A stretch of 64,000 nucleotides of DNA from Clostridia bacterium. GTDB lineage: Bacteria > Bacillota > Clostridia > Oscillospirales > CAG-382. The notes under the pieces were generated by a model that was given only the letters and a program-made list of their open reading frames with translations, ran no database searches and had not been told where the DNA came from. The position numbers and the translations under genes are program-made. Numbering within the stretch: position 1 is the stretch's first letter; every line of letters starts with the position of its first letter. Location: contig JAFQAP010000021.1 of NCBI GenBank assembly GCA_017399965.1, forward strand, positions 1-64,000, written 5' to 3'. Positions 16,129 through 24,439 of the stretch are shown piece after piece.

Positions 16129-17341
16129 TTATTTCTTTCTCCACCGCTTCTATTCTCTGTGCAAGAGGCGGGTGGCTGTAGCCAAGCACCACGTTAAGCT
16201 TTGAGGGGGAAAGGTGGGCGAAGTTTTCGCGGGCGAGCTTTTTGAGTGCGGTTATCATCGCCTCGCCGTAGCCTTCCTTTACAGACTGTCTGTCTGCGCG
16301 GAATTCGGCGTGGCGGCTGTAGGCGTTGGTAACAAGTCCCGTAAGAGGCTGTATAAGTCCCAAGCCCAACCCCAAAAGGATATACGCAAAGCCGTAATTT
16401 ACCGTTTCGAACCCAAAGGCTGTGTGCAACGCAGGCTCTCTTACCGCAAGCCATACCACGCAAGCCATTATAAGCAGGTTGCCCAAATTCATTATCTGCT
16501 GTTTTAACACGTCCTTGTGCAGACCGTGGCCCAGCTCGTGGGCGAACACGGCGCAGATCTCGTCCGGTGTCATGGAATTTACAAGGTTATCGTATAAAAC
16601 GATAGTCTTCATTTTGCCGAACCCCGTAAAATATGCGTTAAGCTTGGTGGTGCGGCGGGATGCGTCCATAACCTCTATAGCTTTTACCTTGTAGCCGTGG
16701 TCGGTAAGCAGCGCCATAAGCCGCTCCTTTAATTCGCCCTCCTCAAGGGGTGTGAATTTGTTGCCGATACGGCTGAATACGGGATACAAAAAGGATACAC
16801 AAAGGGTAAACACAAACAGCACCGCGGCAAAAAGGAGTATAAGCCAATCTCCGAAGGCTTTATGTATACCCCAAAGGGCGCACACCATACCCAAAGAAAG
16901 CCCGAATTCCAGCAGGGTATTTCGTATAATATCAAACACAAAGGTTTTTACGCTTGAACGGTTAAATCCGTATTTTTCCTCTATAACCATTGTGGAAATA
17001 TAGCCGCTTATTACGGAAAAGACGGTATCTACCATAGTTTCCAAAAGGATTACCGAAAAAAGCCCCCAAAAAGCCGTATCGGGAAAGAGGGATGCGAAAG
17101 CGGCGTATGCGTTTGTAAACAGTAAGCCCACAGACGCGGCAAAGGACACCGCCGTGAATACGATGGAAAGCACGCTGTTTTCCCCGCTGTATTTTTTCCA
17201 TTTAAGGTAGGTTTCGGTATCGTACACGTCGGCAACGCAATCGGGCGTAGGGTTGTTTGCGGAGCGGTACTGTACGATATTTAAAACAAGACGGTAGATA
17301 AAGGTGACGAGGGCGATAGAAATCACTGCAATTTTAATCAT
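16109..17341 (-). CDS. M48 family zinc metallopeptidase, STE24/CAAX-protease-like
   Basis: An integral membrane protease of 410 residues. The zinc site HELGH lies in AVFAHELGHGLHKDVL (about residue 273), and the third ligand is probably the glutamate of SRHAEFRADRQSV (about 350). Four or more hydrophobic segments precede the catalytic region, as in CAAX protease 1 homologues that degrade membrane proteins. The start was placed at ATG 17341, 8 bp after GGGAG, rather than five codons earlier. It is flanked on both sides by F4 elements. Confidence 0.88.
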   Translation of the reverse strand: MIKIAVISIALVTFIYRLVLNIVQYRSANNPTPDCVADVYDTETYLKWKKYSGENSVLSIVFTAVSFAASVGLLFTNAYAAFASLFPDTAFWGLFSVILLETMVDTVFSVISGYISTMVIEEKYGFNRSSVKTFVFDIIRNTLLEFGLSLGMVCALWGIHKAFGDWLILLFAAVLFVFTLCVSFLYPVFSRIGNKFTPLEEGELKERLMALLTDHGYKVKAIEVMDASRRTTKLNAYFTGFGKMKTIVLYDNLVNSMTPDEICAVFAHELGHGLHKDVLKQQIMNLGNLLIMACVVWLAVREPALHTAFGFETVNYGFAYILLGLGLGLIQPLTGLVTNAYSRHAEFRADRQSVKEGYGEAMITALKKLARENFAHLSPSKLNVVLGYSHPPLAQRIEAVEKEITKNPCC

Positions 17342-17356
17342 AATATATTCTCCCAT

Positions 17357-17530
17357 TGTTAACTATGAACTATGAACTTCGGAAGATTTTTGCCCTTGTG
17401 GGCAAAAATCAACCATTAGTTTCTCGTTGCCGGGGTTCCCCGAAAACGCTATGCGTTTTTGGGGTGAGTTGCCGGGGTTCCCCGAAAACGCTATGCGTTT
17501 TTGGGGTGGCTCATCGTTCCTCGTTCATAG
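17357..17530. repeat. F4 element carrying two nested F1 hairpins
   Basis: AACTATGAAC units, then the core GATTTTTGCCC-ttgt-GGGCAAAAATC and CAACCAT, then F1 copies at 17438-17464 and 17480-17506 in a 42-bp tandem. It closes with GTTCCTCGTTCATAGTT. The simple-repeat arms continue on both sides of the F1 pair, so the F1 copies look inserted. Confidence 0.7.
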
Positions 17531-17532
17531 TT

Positions 17533-18936
17533 TTATACGGACATTTCTTTGTTTGCGCTTTTCATAGTGCGAATAAGGAACACTATACTTAAAGCCAGAG
17601 AGACAACCTCTGCGATAGGGAATGCCAGCCATACCGCCCCGAGATTGCCGGTAAGGGAAAGCAGCCACGCAACGGGAAGCAATACCACAAGCTGACGGCA
17701 GGCAGAGGTGATAAGTGAAAAGAAGGGATTTCCGATAGCTTGAGTCACGCTTATGGTGATAATGCAAAATCCTGCGGGGATAAAGGAAAGTCCTATAAGC
17801 CGTAAACAGCTTTTGCCCATTATGAGCATATTTTCCGTGGGGTTAAACAGGCTAAGCAACACTTCGGGAGCCAGCAAAAATACGGCATATCCCGCCGCCA
17901 TAATTGAAACTGCGGTGATGATGGATATTTTTATTGTCTTTTTTACACGGGAAGGCTGTTTTGCGCCGTAGTTATAGGATATGATGGGGATCATACCGTT
18001 GTTAAGACCGAACACGGGCATAAAGATAAAGCTTTGAAGCTTGAAGTATATGCCGTATACGTTTACGGCAAGCTCTGTAAATCCGCTTCTGAGTATCTGG
18101 TTTAAAGTAAAGGTGGTAAGTGAGCCTACCGACTGCATTATAATAGAGGGCAGACCTACCTTGTATATCTCCTTAACTGCGGGGATATGGGGGCGGATAT
18201 TTTTGATACGAAGGTGGATATCGTGATTAAAGAAGATGTTGAAAATAAGTCCCATCAATGCGGCGATCATCTGTCCCGCAATGGTGGCGGCAGCCGCACC
18301 CGCAACGCCCAGACCCAAGCCGAAGGGCATAGTGAACGCGCCCTCAAACAGCAGGTCGCCTTTTTCAAAAATAAAGATAGGGTCCAAAACAATATTTATT
18401 AAAGCGCCGGTAAACTGGGTAACGGTGGAAAGCACCGTTCTGCCCGTACTCTGAAGCATACGCTCAAAACAGAACTGGCAAAAAATACCGATACTTCCTC
18501 CCAGACAGATAGAAGTATATACGGTGCCGAGATCGATTATCTCCTGCACCTCGGTCTGCACCGAAAAGAAGGGACGGGCAAGAAAAATTCCGATAAACGC
18601 AAACACCAAAGCGGTGCAAAAGGTAAGAAAAAGTCCCGTGCCTGCGGCTTTATCTGCGCTTTCGGCGTCCTTTCTTCCCAAGGATTTGGAAATAAGGGTG
18701 TTCATGCCCAGCATAGTGCCGCCGCCGAAGGCGATCATAAGGCTTTGCAGAGGGAACGCGAAGGTCAAAGCCGAAAGCTCGTTGCCCGTTTCGCTTATCT
18801 GGGAAACGAAAACGCTGTCTACTATATTATAAAATGCCTGCATAAGCATAGAAAGCATCATCGGTACGGACATGGAAAATAATAATTTCCCCACGGGAAG
18901 AACTCCCATTTTATTCTCTTTTGCGGGGATGTCCAT
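17533..18936 (-). CDS. MATE family efflux transporter
   Basis: A 467-residue, 12-helix multidrug/toxin exporter of the MATE family. PVGKLLFSMSVPMMLSMLMQAFYNIVDSVFVSQI is the typical first helix pair (quoted in parts: VGKLLFSMSVPMML, YNIVDSVFVSQI). FGLNNGMIPIISYNYGA near residue 280 starts the second half. The ATG at 18936 matches the family; a GTG at 18945 has a better spaced GGAAGG and is an alternative start. It has its own promoter, and F4 elements lie on both sides. Confidence 0.92.
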   Translation of the reverse strand: MDIPAKENKMGVLPVGKLLFSMSVPMMLSMLMQAFYNIVDSVFVSQISETGNELSALTFAFPLQSLMIAFGGGTMLGMNTLISKSLGRKDAESADKAAGTGLFLTFCTALVFAFIGIFLARPFFSVQTEVQEIIDLGTVYTSICLGGSIGIFCQFCFERMLQSTGRTVLSTVTQFTGALINIVLDPIFIFEKGDLLFEGAFTMPFGLGLGVAGAAAATIAGQMIAALMGLIFNIFFNHDIHLRIKNIRPHIPAVKEIYKVGLPSIIMQSVGSLTTFTLNQILRSGFTELAVNVYGIYFKLQSFIFMPVFGLNNGMIPIISYNYGAKQPSRVKKTIKISIITAVSIMAAGYAVFLLAPEVLLSLFNPTENMLIMGKSCLRLIGLSFIPAGFCIITISVTQAIGNPFFSLITSACRQLVVLLPVAWLLSLTGNLGAVWLAFPIAEVVSLALSIVFLIRTMKSANKEMSV

Positions 18937-18972
18937 AAAAATCACCGTTCCTTCCTTTGAAAAATCCTTACA

Positions 18973-19001
18973 ATTATACAGTAAATGATACGGTTTGTCA
19001 A
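18973..19001 (-). promoter_or_regulatory. promoter of the MATE gene
   Basis: On the minus strand, TTGACA (19001-18996), 17 bp, TATAAT (18978-18973). Both hexamers are perfect. Confidence 0.8.
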
Positions 19002-19013
19002 TATTGGCAGCAC

Positions 19014-19115
19014 CCCGCAACGAGAAACGAGAAACGAGGAATGAGGAATGAGGAATGAGGAACGAGAAATGAGGAATGATGAATTTTGGTAGTTTTTTGC
19101 GGAGCAAAAAACAGT
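19014..19115. repeat. F4 element with long AATGAGG array
   Basis: About ten imperfect units of GAAACGAG and GAATGAG are followed by GGTAGTTTTTTGC-gga-GCAAAAAAC. It lies between the MATE promoter and the end of the SLOG gene. Confidence 0.6.
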
Positions 19116-19558
19116 TAATCAAATGCGGAAGGTGCCATGTTTATAACAGTCTTTTTTCTGCGTTTTGCCATCTCCATATATTGGGCAGAACGGGAAAAAT
19201 CGTATTTTATGTAGCAGACCACGTAATCGGATTCTTTTATCATCCATTTGTTACGTCTGTCTATGGAAAATTTTTCTGGGCAGGTATCCAATATACCGGG
19301 GAAAACAGTTTCGCCTTCCGAATAATATTCATTTTCTTTATACGTAAGGTAAGGAATTACCACTGAATATAAAATATGAGGATAATCGACCTTAAGCAGC
19401 CGAAGAGTGCGTAAAACCGTTCTGTCAAACGCCCCTTGGTTGCCGACCAAAAAGCAACCTACGTCTTTATTTACGATCAGATCCTCCAAAATGAGATACA
19501 GCTTATCTAAAATATCGCTCGGCGCATCGCTGTGCCCGAAAAAAGTACAAGTTTTCAT
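19115..19558 (-). CDS. SLOG-superfamily protein
   Basis: A 147-residue protein beginning MKTCTFFGHSDAPSDI, with a Rossmann-like first strand and a GH(S/R)D nucleotide-site motif. GCFLVGNQGAFDRTVLRTL (about residue 34) contains the glycine-rich phosphate loop, and ESDYVVCYIKYDFSRSAQYME is near the end. These match SLOG/DUF1273-like (YpsA-type) proteins, a superfamily that binds nucleotide-derived ligands and is often tied to stress or phage response. It is divergent from an XRE regulator with a shared operator region. Confidence 0.75.
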   Translation of the reverse strand: MKTCTFFGHSDAPSDILDKLYLILEDLIVNKDVGCFLVGNQGAFDRTVLRTLRLLKVDYPHILYSVVIPYLTYKENEYYSEGETVFPGILDTCPEKFSIDRRNKWMIKESDYVVCYIKYDFSRSAQYMEMAKRRKKTVINMAPSAFD

Positions 19559-19573
19559 TGCCGATTTCTCCTG

Positions 19574-19642
19574 TATGGGGATTATATCCCCTTAATAAAT
19601 ATGATTATAATCCCCATAATATTGTGTGTCAAGGGGGATTTG
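19574..19642. promoter_or_regulatory. overlapping divergent promoters with GGGGAT operators
   Basis: Leftward promoter: TTGACA (19642-19637), 17 bp, TATAAT (19619-19614), both perfect. Rightward: TTAATA (19593-19598), 17 bp, TATAAT (19616-19621); the two -10 boxes share bases. A 13-bp inverted repeat TATGGGGATTATA/TATAATCCCCATA (19574-19586/19616-19628) overlaps both. The left arm also forms GGGGAT-N3-ATCCCC (19577-19591). Confidence 0.75.
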
Positions 19643-19644
19643 TA

Positions 19645-19845
19645 ATGATTATATTTGACAGATTGTGGAAAACTATGGAGAAAAAGGGCGTATCTACCTA
19701 CGTATTAAGGGAAGAATGCGGTATAGACAGTAAAACCGTACGCCGACTCCGCGCCAACGAGAATATCGAAACCAAAACGCTGGACAAACTGTGCAAAGCT
19801 CTGAATTGCGGTTTGGAGGATATTGCCGAGTTTGTTGAGGAATAA
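19645..19845 (+). CDS. short XRE/Cro-type regulator
   Basis: A 66-residue helix-turn-helix protein that starts MIIFDRLWKTMEKKGVS. SKTVRRLRANENIETKTLDKL is its recognition helix region (written with the preceding CGID). It ends GLEDIAEFVEE, the usual last helix of the small Cro/C1-type family. AAGGGGG is 8 bp before ATG; the frame extends upstream into the promoter and that extension was rejected. Its position opposite the SLOG gene over a palindromic operator suggests it represses both. Confidence 0.82.
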   Translation: MIIFDRLWKTMEKKGVSTYVLREECGIDSKTVRRLRANENIETKTLDKLCKALNCGLEDIAEFVEE

Positions 19846-19856
19846 TATGGAACTGT

Positions 19857-20003
19857 GCATCCTGCGGATGCGGGATATGTTGCGTCCCGCAACCCACCCC
19901 AAAAACGCATAGCGTTTTCGGGGAACCCCGGGCACGTGATATGAACACTCCGTGTTCGTGATATGCGCTTTTAAAAAAGCGCGTGATATGTTGCTACGCA
20001 ACG
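19857..20003. repeat. array of mini-hairpins spaced by GTGATAT
   Basis: Small perfect stems alternate with the 7-mer GTGATAT (or GGGATAT): GCATCC/GGATGC, GTTGC/GCAAC, GAACAC/GTGTTC, GCGCTTT/AAAGCGC and GTTGC/GCAAC. A reverse F1 copy (19897-19923) interrupts the series. Each stem differs, but the spacer is constant. There is no coding potential. Confidence 0.7.
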
Positions 20004-20004
20004 T

Positions 20005-20037
20005 TTCGGTAGTTTTTTGCAAGGATGCAAAAAACAA
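20005..20037. repeat. F4 core hairpin
   Basis: TTCGGTAGTTTTTTGC-aaggat-GCAAAAAAC without simple-repeat arms on the left. It links the mini-hairpin array to the F2 element. Confidence 0.5.
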
Positions 20038-20097
20038 ATTTATTAAAATTATTGATATGTAACGTCTATAGTAGCCAAAGTCTGATTGAAGCGGGGC

Positions 20098-20423
20098 GGC
20101 TGTATAAACAAAGCAGAATGAATTTTCAGGCGCGGGGATCGGGAACCCCAAAAAATGCGGTAGCATTTTTCGGGGACCCCTGGGGTGCTGTAGTATTCTA
20201 CTGCCCCCCGACCTTCGGGGTCCCTGCGAATGCGAACAGCATTCGTGGGGTGAAGGGCTGAAAATTTATAGAAACGCAAAATAAAAACAAAAGAACTTCC
20301 GTAGATTTTTTCTACGGAAGTTTTCCTTTAAATATTGGTGTTCGGCAGGAGCAAGCCCCTGCCCTACATTTGGAAATTTACTGCAGTGAAACTTTTCAAC
20401 ACCCTTTGCGTTTCGGTGTACAG
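20098..20423 (-). repeat. F2 element (reverse) with two nested F1 copies and an F3 hairpin
   Basis: It starts CTGTATAAACAAAGCAGAA and runs reverse to the copy at 4658. The terminal hairpin AATTTTC/GAAAATT is interrupted by F1 copies at 20146-20175 and 20217-20250. A terminator-like hairpin AACTTCCGTAG/CTACGGAAGTT and an F3 hairpin GGCAGG/CCTGCC (20344-20370) follow. The far end is eroded; TGTACAG at 20417-20423 is the best match. No gene is visible between 19846 and 20438. Confidence 0.6.
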
Positions 20424-20438
20424 TGTTTTACCGAGCGA

Positions 20439-21371
20439 CTACTTACGCTGCGCTGCGGCGTAGCCTACCCAGAATTCGTATCCGTCAAAGCCCGCATCAT
20501 CCTGCGGAATATTATTGGGATCCACTTCCACACCGCCGTTTTCGCGGGAGAGTCTGCCTGCAAGCATAATTTCTATGGAGGTGAGCATATCTTCTACAGA
20601 TGCCATCATACTTTCCTTGCCCTCCATACAGTTGCAGAATTCCTTAAGCATAGCTTCGTATACCTTATTGGAATCTATCTTATAAACGTATGTGGTCTTG
20701 GTGGTTACGATAGTGAGCGTGGAAGGCTGCCAGCCCTTCATACGCACGTGGTAGGTGGCGGAAACGCCGTTTTCAAACAGCACGAAGAAGGTTTCCGTGG
20801 GTGCGCCGTCCGTGGTGCCGCATCCGACGTATTTTACGCTCTTTGCCTTTACGCCGTTTAAAAGTCCCGTAATACTTTCAACCGCGTGGATAGCGTAATT
20901 GAATTCATCCACACCTACGGTAGCGGTGATATGGCATATTTCCCCTCTCTCCTCTGCGGGAACGGCGAAAAATGCCTGATGCTCGTATGTATAGCGCATT
21001 GCGGAGGTGCCTAAGATCACCTTGCCCTCTTTTGCCCAGGTGCGGAATATATCCATATCCTTTTTATTGCCGCAGAGAGGCTTATCCACAAACACGGGAA
21101 CGCCCGCTTCCACAAAGGGACGGCAGGTTTCTATATGCTTATCCCAATCACAGCCCTGAATAAATGCCACGTCTACCAAAGGCACCATTTCCTCAAGGGT
21201 CTTGCACTTGTGGGTTAGCCCGAACCTTTCACAAAAAGCGTTGACTTCTTCCTCTGTACGGAAGGAATCGTTATATATAGCGGTATAGCGCGCTCTGTCT
21301 TCCTTAAGCAAAATTTCCGCAAAGGAAGGCGCGTGGGAGGTATCAATATTCACGGTGCCGATCTTGATCAT
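20439..21371 (-). CDS. Gfo/Idh/MocA-family oxidoreductase
   Basis: A 310-residue NAD(P)-dependent dehydrogenase-like protein. The N-terminal Rossmann part is IKIGTVNIDTSHAPSF, which lacks the usual GxGxxG. GVPVFVDKPLCGNKKD (about residue 90) carries the DKP motif whose lysine is catalytic in the family. The C-terminal beta-sheet domain includes FFVLFENGVSATYHVRMKG. The start at 21371 follows AAAGGATG. It is downstream of SpoIIE but has its own promoter. Members act on sugars or inositols; the substrate cannot be predicted. Confidence 0.85.
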   Translation of the reverse strand: MIKIGTVNIDTSHAPSFAEILLKEDRARYTAIYNDSFRTEEEVNAFCERFGLTHKCKTLEEMVPLVDVAFIQGCDWDKHIETCRPFVEAGVPVFVDKPLCGNKKDMDIFRTWAKEGKVILGTSAMRYTYEHQAFFAVPAEERGEICHITATVGVDEFNYAIHAVESITGLLNGVKAKSVKYVGCGTTDGAPTETFFVLFENGVSATYHVRMKGWQPSTLTIVTTKTTYVYKIDSNKVYEAMLKEFCNCMEGKESMMASVEDMLTSIEIMLAGRLSRENGGVEVDPNNIPQDDAGFDGYEFWVGYAAAQRK

Positions 21372-21413
21372 AACAAAGCATCCTTTCAAAAATAAATATT
21401 TTCCATACTCCGA

Positions 21414-21441
21414 TTTTACCGCTTTTTTTAACGAATGTCAA
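21414..21441 (-). promoter_or_regulatory. promoter of the oxidoreductase gene
   Basis: TTGACA (21441-21436), 16 bp, TAAAAT (21419-21414). The -35 overlaps the stop codon of the upstream SpoIIE gene. Confidence 0.65.
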
Positions 21442-23540
21442 TAGAATCTTACTGCGCATACCGACATATCGTCATCAAATCCGTTTTTACGGCTTATATC
21501 CGTTAAAGCGGCGGCGGCAGAGCGCAGGTCCTTGCCTGAAAGAAAGGTCTTTTGTATGGCGGCGGGAGAAACATCCACCCCGTCGGACGCCATAAGTATA
21601 ATATCCCCTCTGCGCAGATTAAAAGCGGTCTGCTTTGGTGTGACCTCTTTTATGATACCCAAAGGGGGCGTTTTTGAACGTATGGCGTACTGCTTGCCGC
21701 CTCTTAACAAAAAGCTTGGCGCCGCCCCCGCTTTTACTATTCTTCCGCGGGCAAGTACTCGGTCGGCTTCAAAAATATCCACGGTGGTAAAGGTTTCTCC
21801 GGGTGAACGGGAAAGGGTATCCCCCAGCAGCATAAGCGCGGAATTCATATCGCCCCCTGCGCCGATGATCTTTTCCAGATACAAAGCGGCGAGGCGGGAG
21901 ACCATATTCGCCTCCCTGCCCGAGCCCATTCCGTCCGCAACCAGAGAATAAAAACAGTTTTCGCCGTTTTCAAAAAGGCTTACCGTATCCCCCGAAACCT
22001 TTTCCCCGTTTCTGGCGCACACCAATTTTACGGATTCGGTGCGCAAGGCGGCGACCGTATTGAATACGGCGGTGATCTTTTCCCCGCAGCACACAAATTC
22101 GGGGGCAGACAAGCATCTGCCTACGGCGCGGGCGACACGCCTTGAAAATTCACCCGAGGATATGCGGATACTGTCCGGGTGGACTCCGAATATTTCCACA
22201 CGGCGGTTTCTTACCCCCGTAACACGCACCTTTTCATAATATATTCCGTTTTCCTCCAAAACCTTTTCCACCTTGGACGCCAGGGAATCGTCCTCGGTGC
22301 GCTCTTCCTCTGCTTTGCGGGCAGATGCCAGAAGCAGGGACGAAAAGCATTTATATTCTGCGCCAAAGGCGGTAAAGGTGTCTTTTGCGTCTTTCAGGTT
22401 TTCAAAAGCACAGTCAAAGGGAATGGAAACGATCTCTTTGCAGTTTGGGCATTCCGCCGTCAAGGTTTTGGGTATATCCTCGTCATTAAGCGGGCGGTTT
22501 TCCACGCAGGCGGTGGTAAGGCGGGTGGCAAGGTCACCTTTATCCAGATTACAGCCGCCGCAGGTTGAGCAATATGAGTTCAGTTTTTCCTTTACGGCGG
22601 TGTAGGCTTTATCTCTGGGCAAGGTGAGGGTGGTATCGGAAACAGCGAAAAACAGACCCGAAAGAGAGGAAAAGCCTGCCGCCAGAGCCGCCATACCCTT
22701 GTCCCCCGAGGGAACGGAGGTTGTATTTTTGGGTGACGCATGCTTTCTGTACAAAAACGGCAACGCCGCGATCACTCCTATAAGTGCCGAAACGGCTATA
22801 GGCGGAATATTATCAAAAGAAAGTATATACGCTCCTGCGGCGGAAGAAAGCATATATGCCAAAACAAGTGAGAACACGGGGGAATCAAAGGCGAACAGCC
22901 CGTGAACAAGCCCGAAAATGCCCACCACGGGCACGGCGGAAACACCTCCCGCCAAGCCATAGACAAACCCTGCGGCGCCCGAAAGGGGGAAGCCTTTTTC
23001 TTTTCCCATAAGGACTGTAAAAAACACCGCCGCCGCTACGGAAAGGGGAAGTGAAAATATATACGCGCCCGAAAAAGCCCTGCAGATCAAAAATCCCGTA
23101 ACCAGATAGTGAGTGCTTTGCAAAACTATATGTTTATCCCCAAAGTATACAAGCATTGTATAGATTACGGGCAGAAAGCAAAGCAGGACGGTTTTGACAA
23201 TATTTTCCGCCCCCGTACCTCTGCCGAAAAGCAGGGTGATGAGCATTAACACCCCGTAAGCCGAGGAAAAGAGCAGCGCCCGCCACCACACATGCTTTCT
23301 TTTTGCAAACAAAAGACGCATTGCGGCGGTATATATAAGTGCGGCGCAGGCGACCGGACGGTATGCGCCGAACAACACCGCCGTAAAGAGGGCTCCCAAA
23401 GAGAAAGCCCATATGTTGCCCGAAAAACCGCAAAGATATGCGGCGGCAAAGGGATATACCCCGCCGTAAAGAGGGGATGCGCCCAACACCGCCCCCAGCA
23501 AAAATTCTTTTAAAATACTAAAACTCAAATACTTTTTCAT
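21438..23540 (-). CDS. spoIIE: stage II sporulation protein E, PP2C phosphatase
   Basis: A 700-residue membrane phosphatase which in Bacillus dephosphorylates SpoIIAA to switch on sigma-F in the forespore. About ten hydrophobic helices fill residues 10-270. The central region contains a CSTCGGCN cysteine cluster. The C-terminal PP2C domain shows SLVADGMGSGREANMVS (metal-binding Asp), TTVDIFEAD and GDIILMASDGVDVSP. The start was set at ATG 23540, since the upstream extension lacks a ribosome site; GAAG is a weak site for the chosen start. Slightly short for the family. It implies the organism can sporulate. Confidence 0.9.
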   Translation of the reverse strand: MKKYLSFSILKEFLLGAVLGASPLYGGVYPFAAAYLCGFSGNIWAFSLGALFTAVLFGAYRPVACAALIYTAAMRLLFAKRKHVWWRALLFSSAYGVLMLITLLFGRGTGAENIVKTVLLCFLPVIYTMLVYFGDKHIVLQSTHYLVTGFLICRAFSGAYIFSLPLSVAAAVFFTVLMGKEKGFPLSGAAGFVYGLAGGVSAVPVVGIFGLVHGLFAFDSPVFSLVLAYMLSSAAGAYILSFDNIPPIAVSALIGVIAALPFLYRKHASPKNTTSVPSGDKGMAALAAGFSSLSGLFFAVSDTTLTLPRDKAYTAVKEKLNSYCSTCGGCNLDKGDLATRLTTACVENRPLNDEDIPKTLTAECPNCKEIVSIPFDCAFENLKDAKDTFTAFGAEYKCFSSLLLASARKAEEERTEDDSLASKVEKVLEENGIYYEKVRVTGVRNRRVEIFGVHPDSIRISSGEFSRRVARAVGRCLSAPEFVCCGEKITAVFNTVAALRTESVKLVCARNGEKVSGDTVSLFENGENCFYSLVADGMGSGREANMVSRLAALYLEKIIGAGGDMNSALMLLGDTLSRSPGETFTTVDIFEADRVLARGRIVKAGAAPSFLLRGGKQYAIRSKTPPLGIIKEVTPKQTAFNLRRGDIILMASDGVDVSPAAIQKTFLSGKDLRSAAAALTDISRKNGFDDDMSVCAVRFY

Positions 23541-23634
23541 ACTTCTTTTTCCCTTTACGTTTAGTAGAGAGATTATACTCCGTACATATAAGCGGAAAAT
23601 AGTGAAAAACACCCGCAAAGAACGAATTTTTATG

Positions 23635-23662
23635 TTGATTTATTTTGTAAAAATGATATAAT
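23635..23662 (+). promoter_or_regulatory. promoter of the serine-hydrolase gene
   Basis: TTGATT, 16 bp, TATAAT (23657-23662), about 54 bp before ATG 23716. An AAAGGAAGG ribosome site follows. Confidence 0.6.
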
Positions 23663-23715
23663 AATAAGGATAATGGGTAAAAATATTTTATTTACGGAAA
23701 GGAAGGCAAAAAACA

Positions 23716-24426
23716 ATGATAAATAAATACCTTTGTTCACAAAATGCCGTTTTTGTAAAAGATATGGTTTCGGGCGAAATTCTTGCAAAACACAATTCGG
23801 ACGTGCCCTTCCCTTCCGCCAGCGTTATAAAACTGTTTATACTCTCTTACTTTGCAGATAAAGAGGATATTGCCATTCCCGTAACACGAAAGGATATGGT
23901 GGGCACCAGCATTATAAGCGAGCTTAAATTAAAGCAGGTCTCTTTAAAAGATGCCCTCACCTTTATGATATCCTTTTCCGATAACACCGCCACCAATCTT
24001 TTGATAAATATAGCGGGAATGGATGAAATAAACAGGCATATAAAAGAGATAGGCTGTAAAAACACCGTTCTTGCCCGCAAGATGATGGATTTTAAAGCCA
24101 GAGAAGAGGGCAGAGATAATTATACCTCCCTTGAAGACTGTTACACCGTTATGGAAATACTTTCGGAAAACGCCGAAGCTATGGAAATACTTTCCACCCA
24201 AAAATGTCTTGAGCGTTTGGGAAGATATATTTACAGAAACGCATCTTTGTATACAAAACCCGGTGACCTTGGGGACGTATACAATGACGTGGGTATTATT
24301 ATAACCCCCGACGGAAGCAAAATGTTTGCGGGAGTGCTTACCCACGGATATGATAAATCTCTTGCAAAGCGTCTTTGCGGAAAGACGGGACTTGTTGCCT
24401 GCAAAAGCGAAACGCCCGTGACCTGA
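23716..24426 (+). CDS. class A beta-lactamase-like serine hydrolase
   Basis: A 236-residue protein of the penicillin-recognising serine enzyme superfamily. The nucleophile motif SxxK is SVIK in PSASVIKLFI (about residue 35), and the second motif is SDN in ISFSDNTATN (about 92). The usual KTG triad is replaced by KPG in YTKPGDLGDV (about 180), and the class A omega-loop glutamate is not obvious (MMDFKAREEGRDNYTS). No signal peptide is visible, so a cytoplasmic or non-beta-lactamase role such as a peptidase or esterase is likely. Confidence 0.75.
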   Translation: MINKYLCSQNAVFVKDMVSGEILAKHNSDVPFPSASVIKLFILSYFADKEDIAIPVTRKDMVGTSIISELKLKQVSLKDALTFMISFSDNTATNLLINIAGMDEINRHIKEIGCKNTVLARKMMDFKAREEGRDNYTSLEDCYTVMEILSENAEAMEILSTQKCLERLGRYIYRNASLYTKPGDLGDVYNDVGIIITPDGSKMFAGVLTHGYDKSLAKRLCGKTGLVACKSETPVT

Positions 24427-24439
24427 ACGAGGAAATAAA

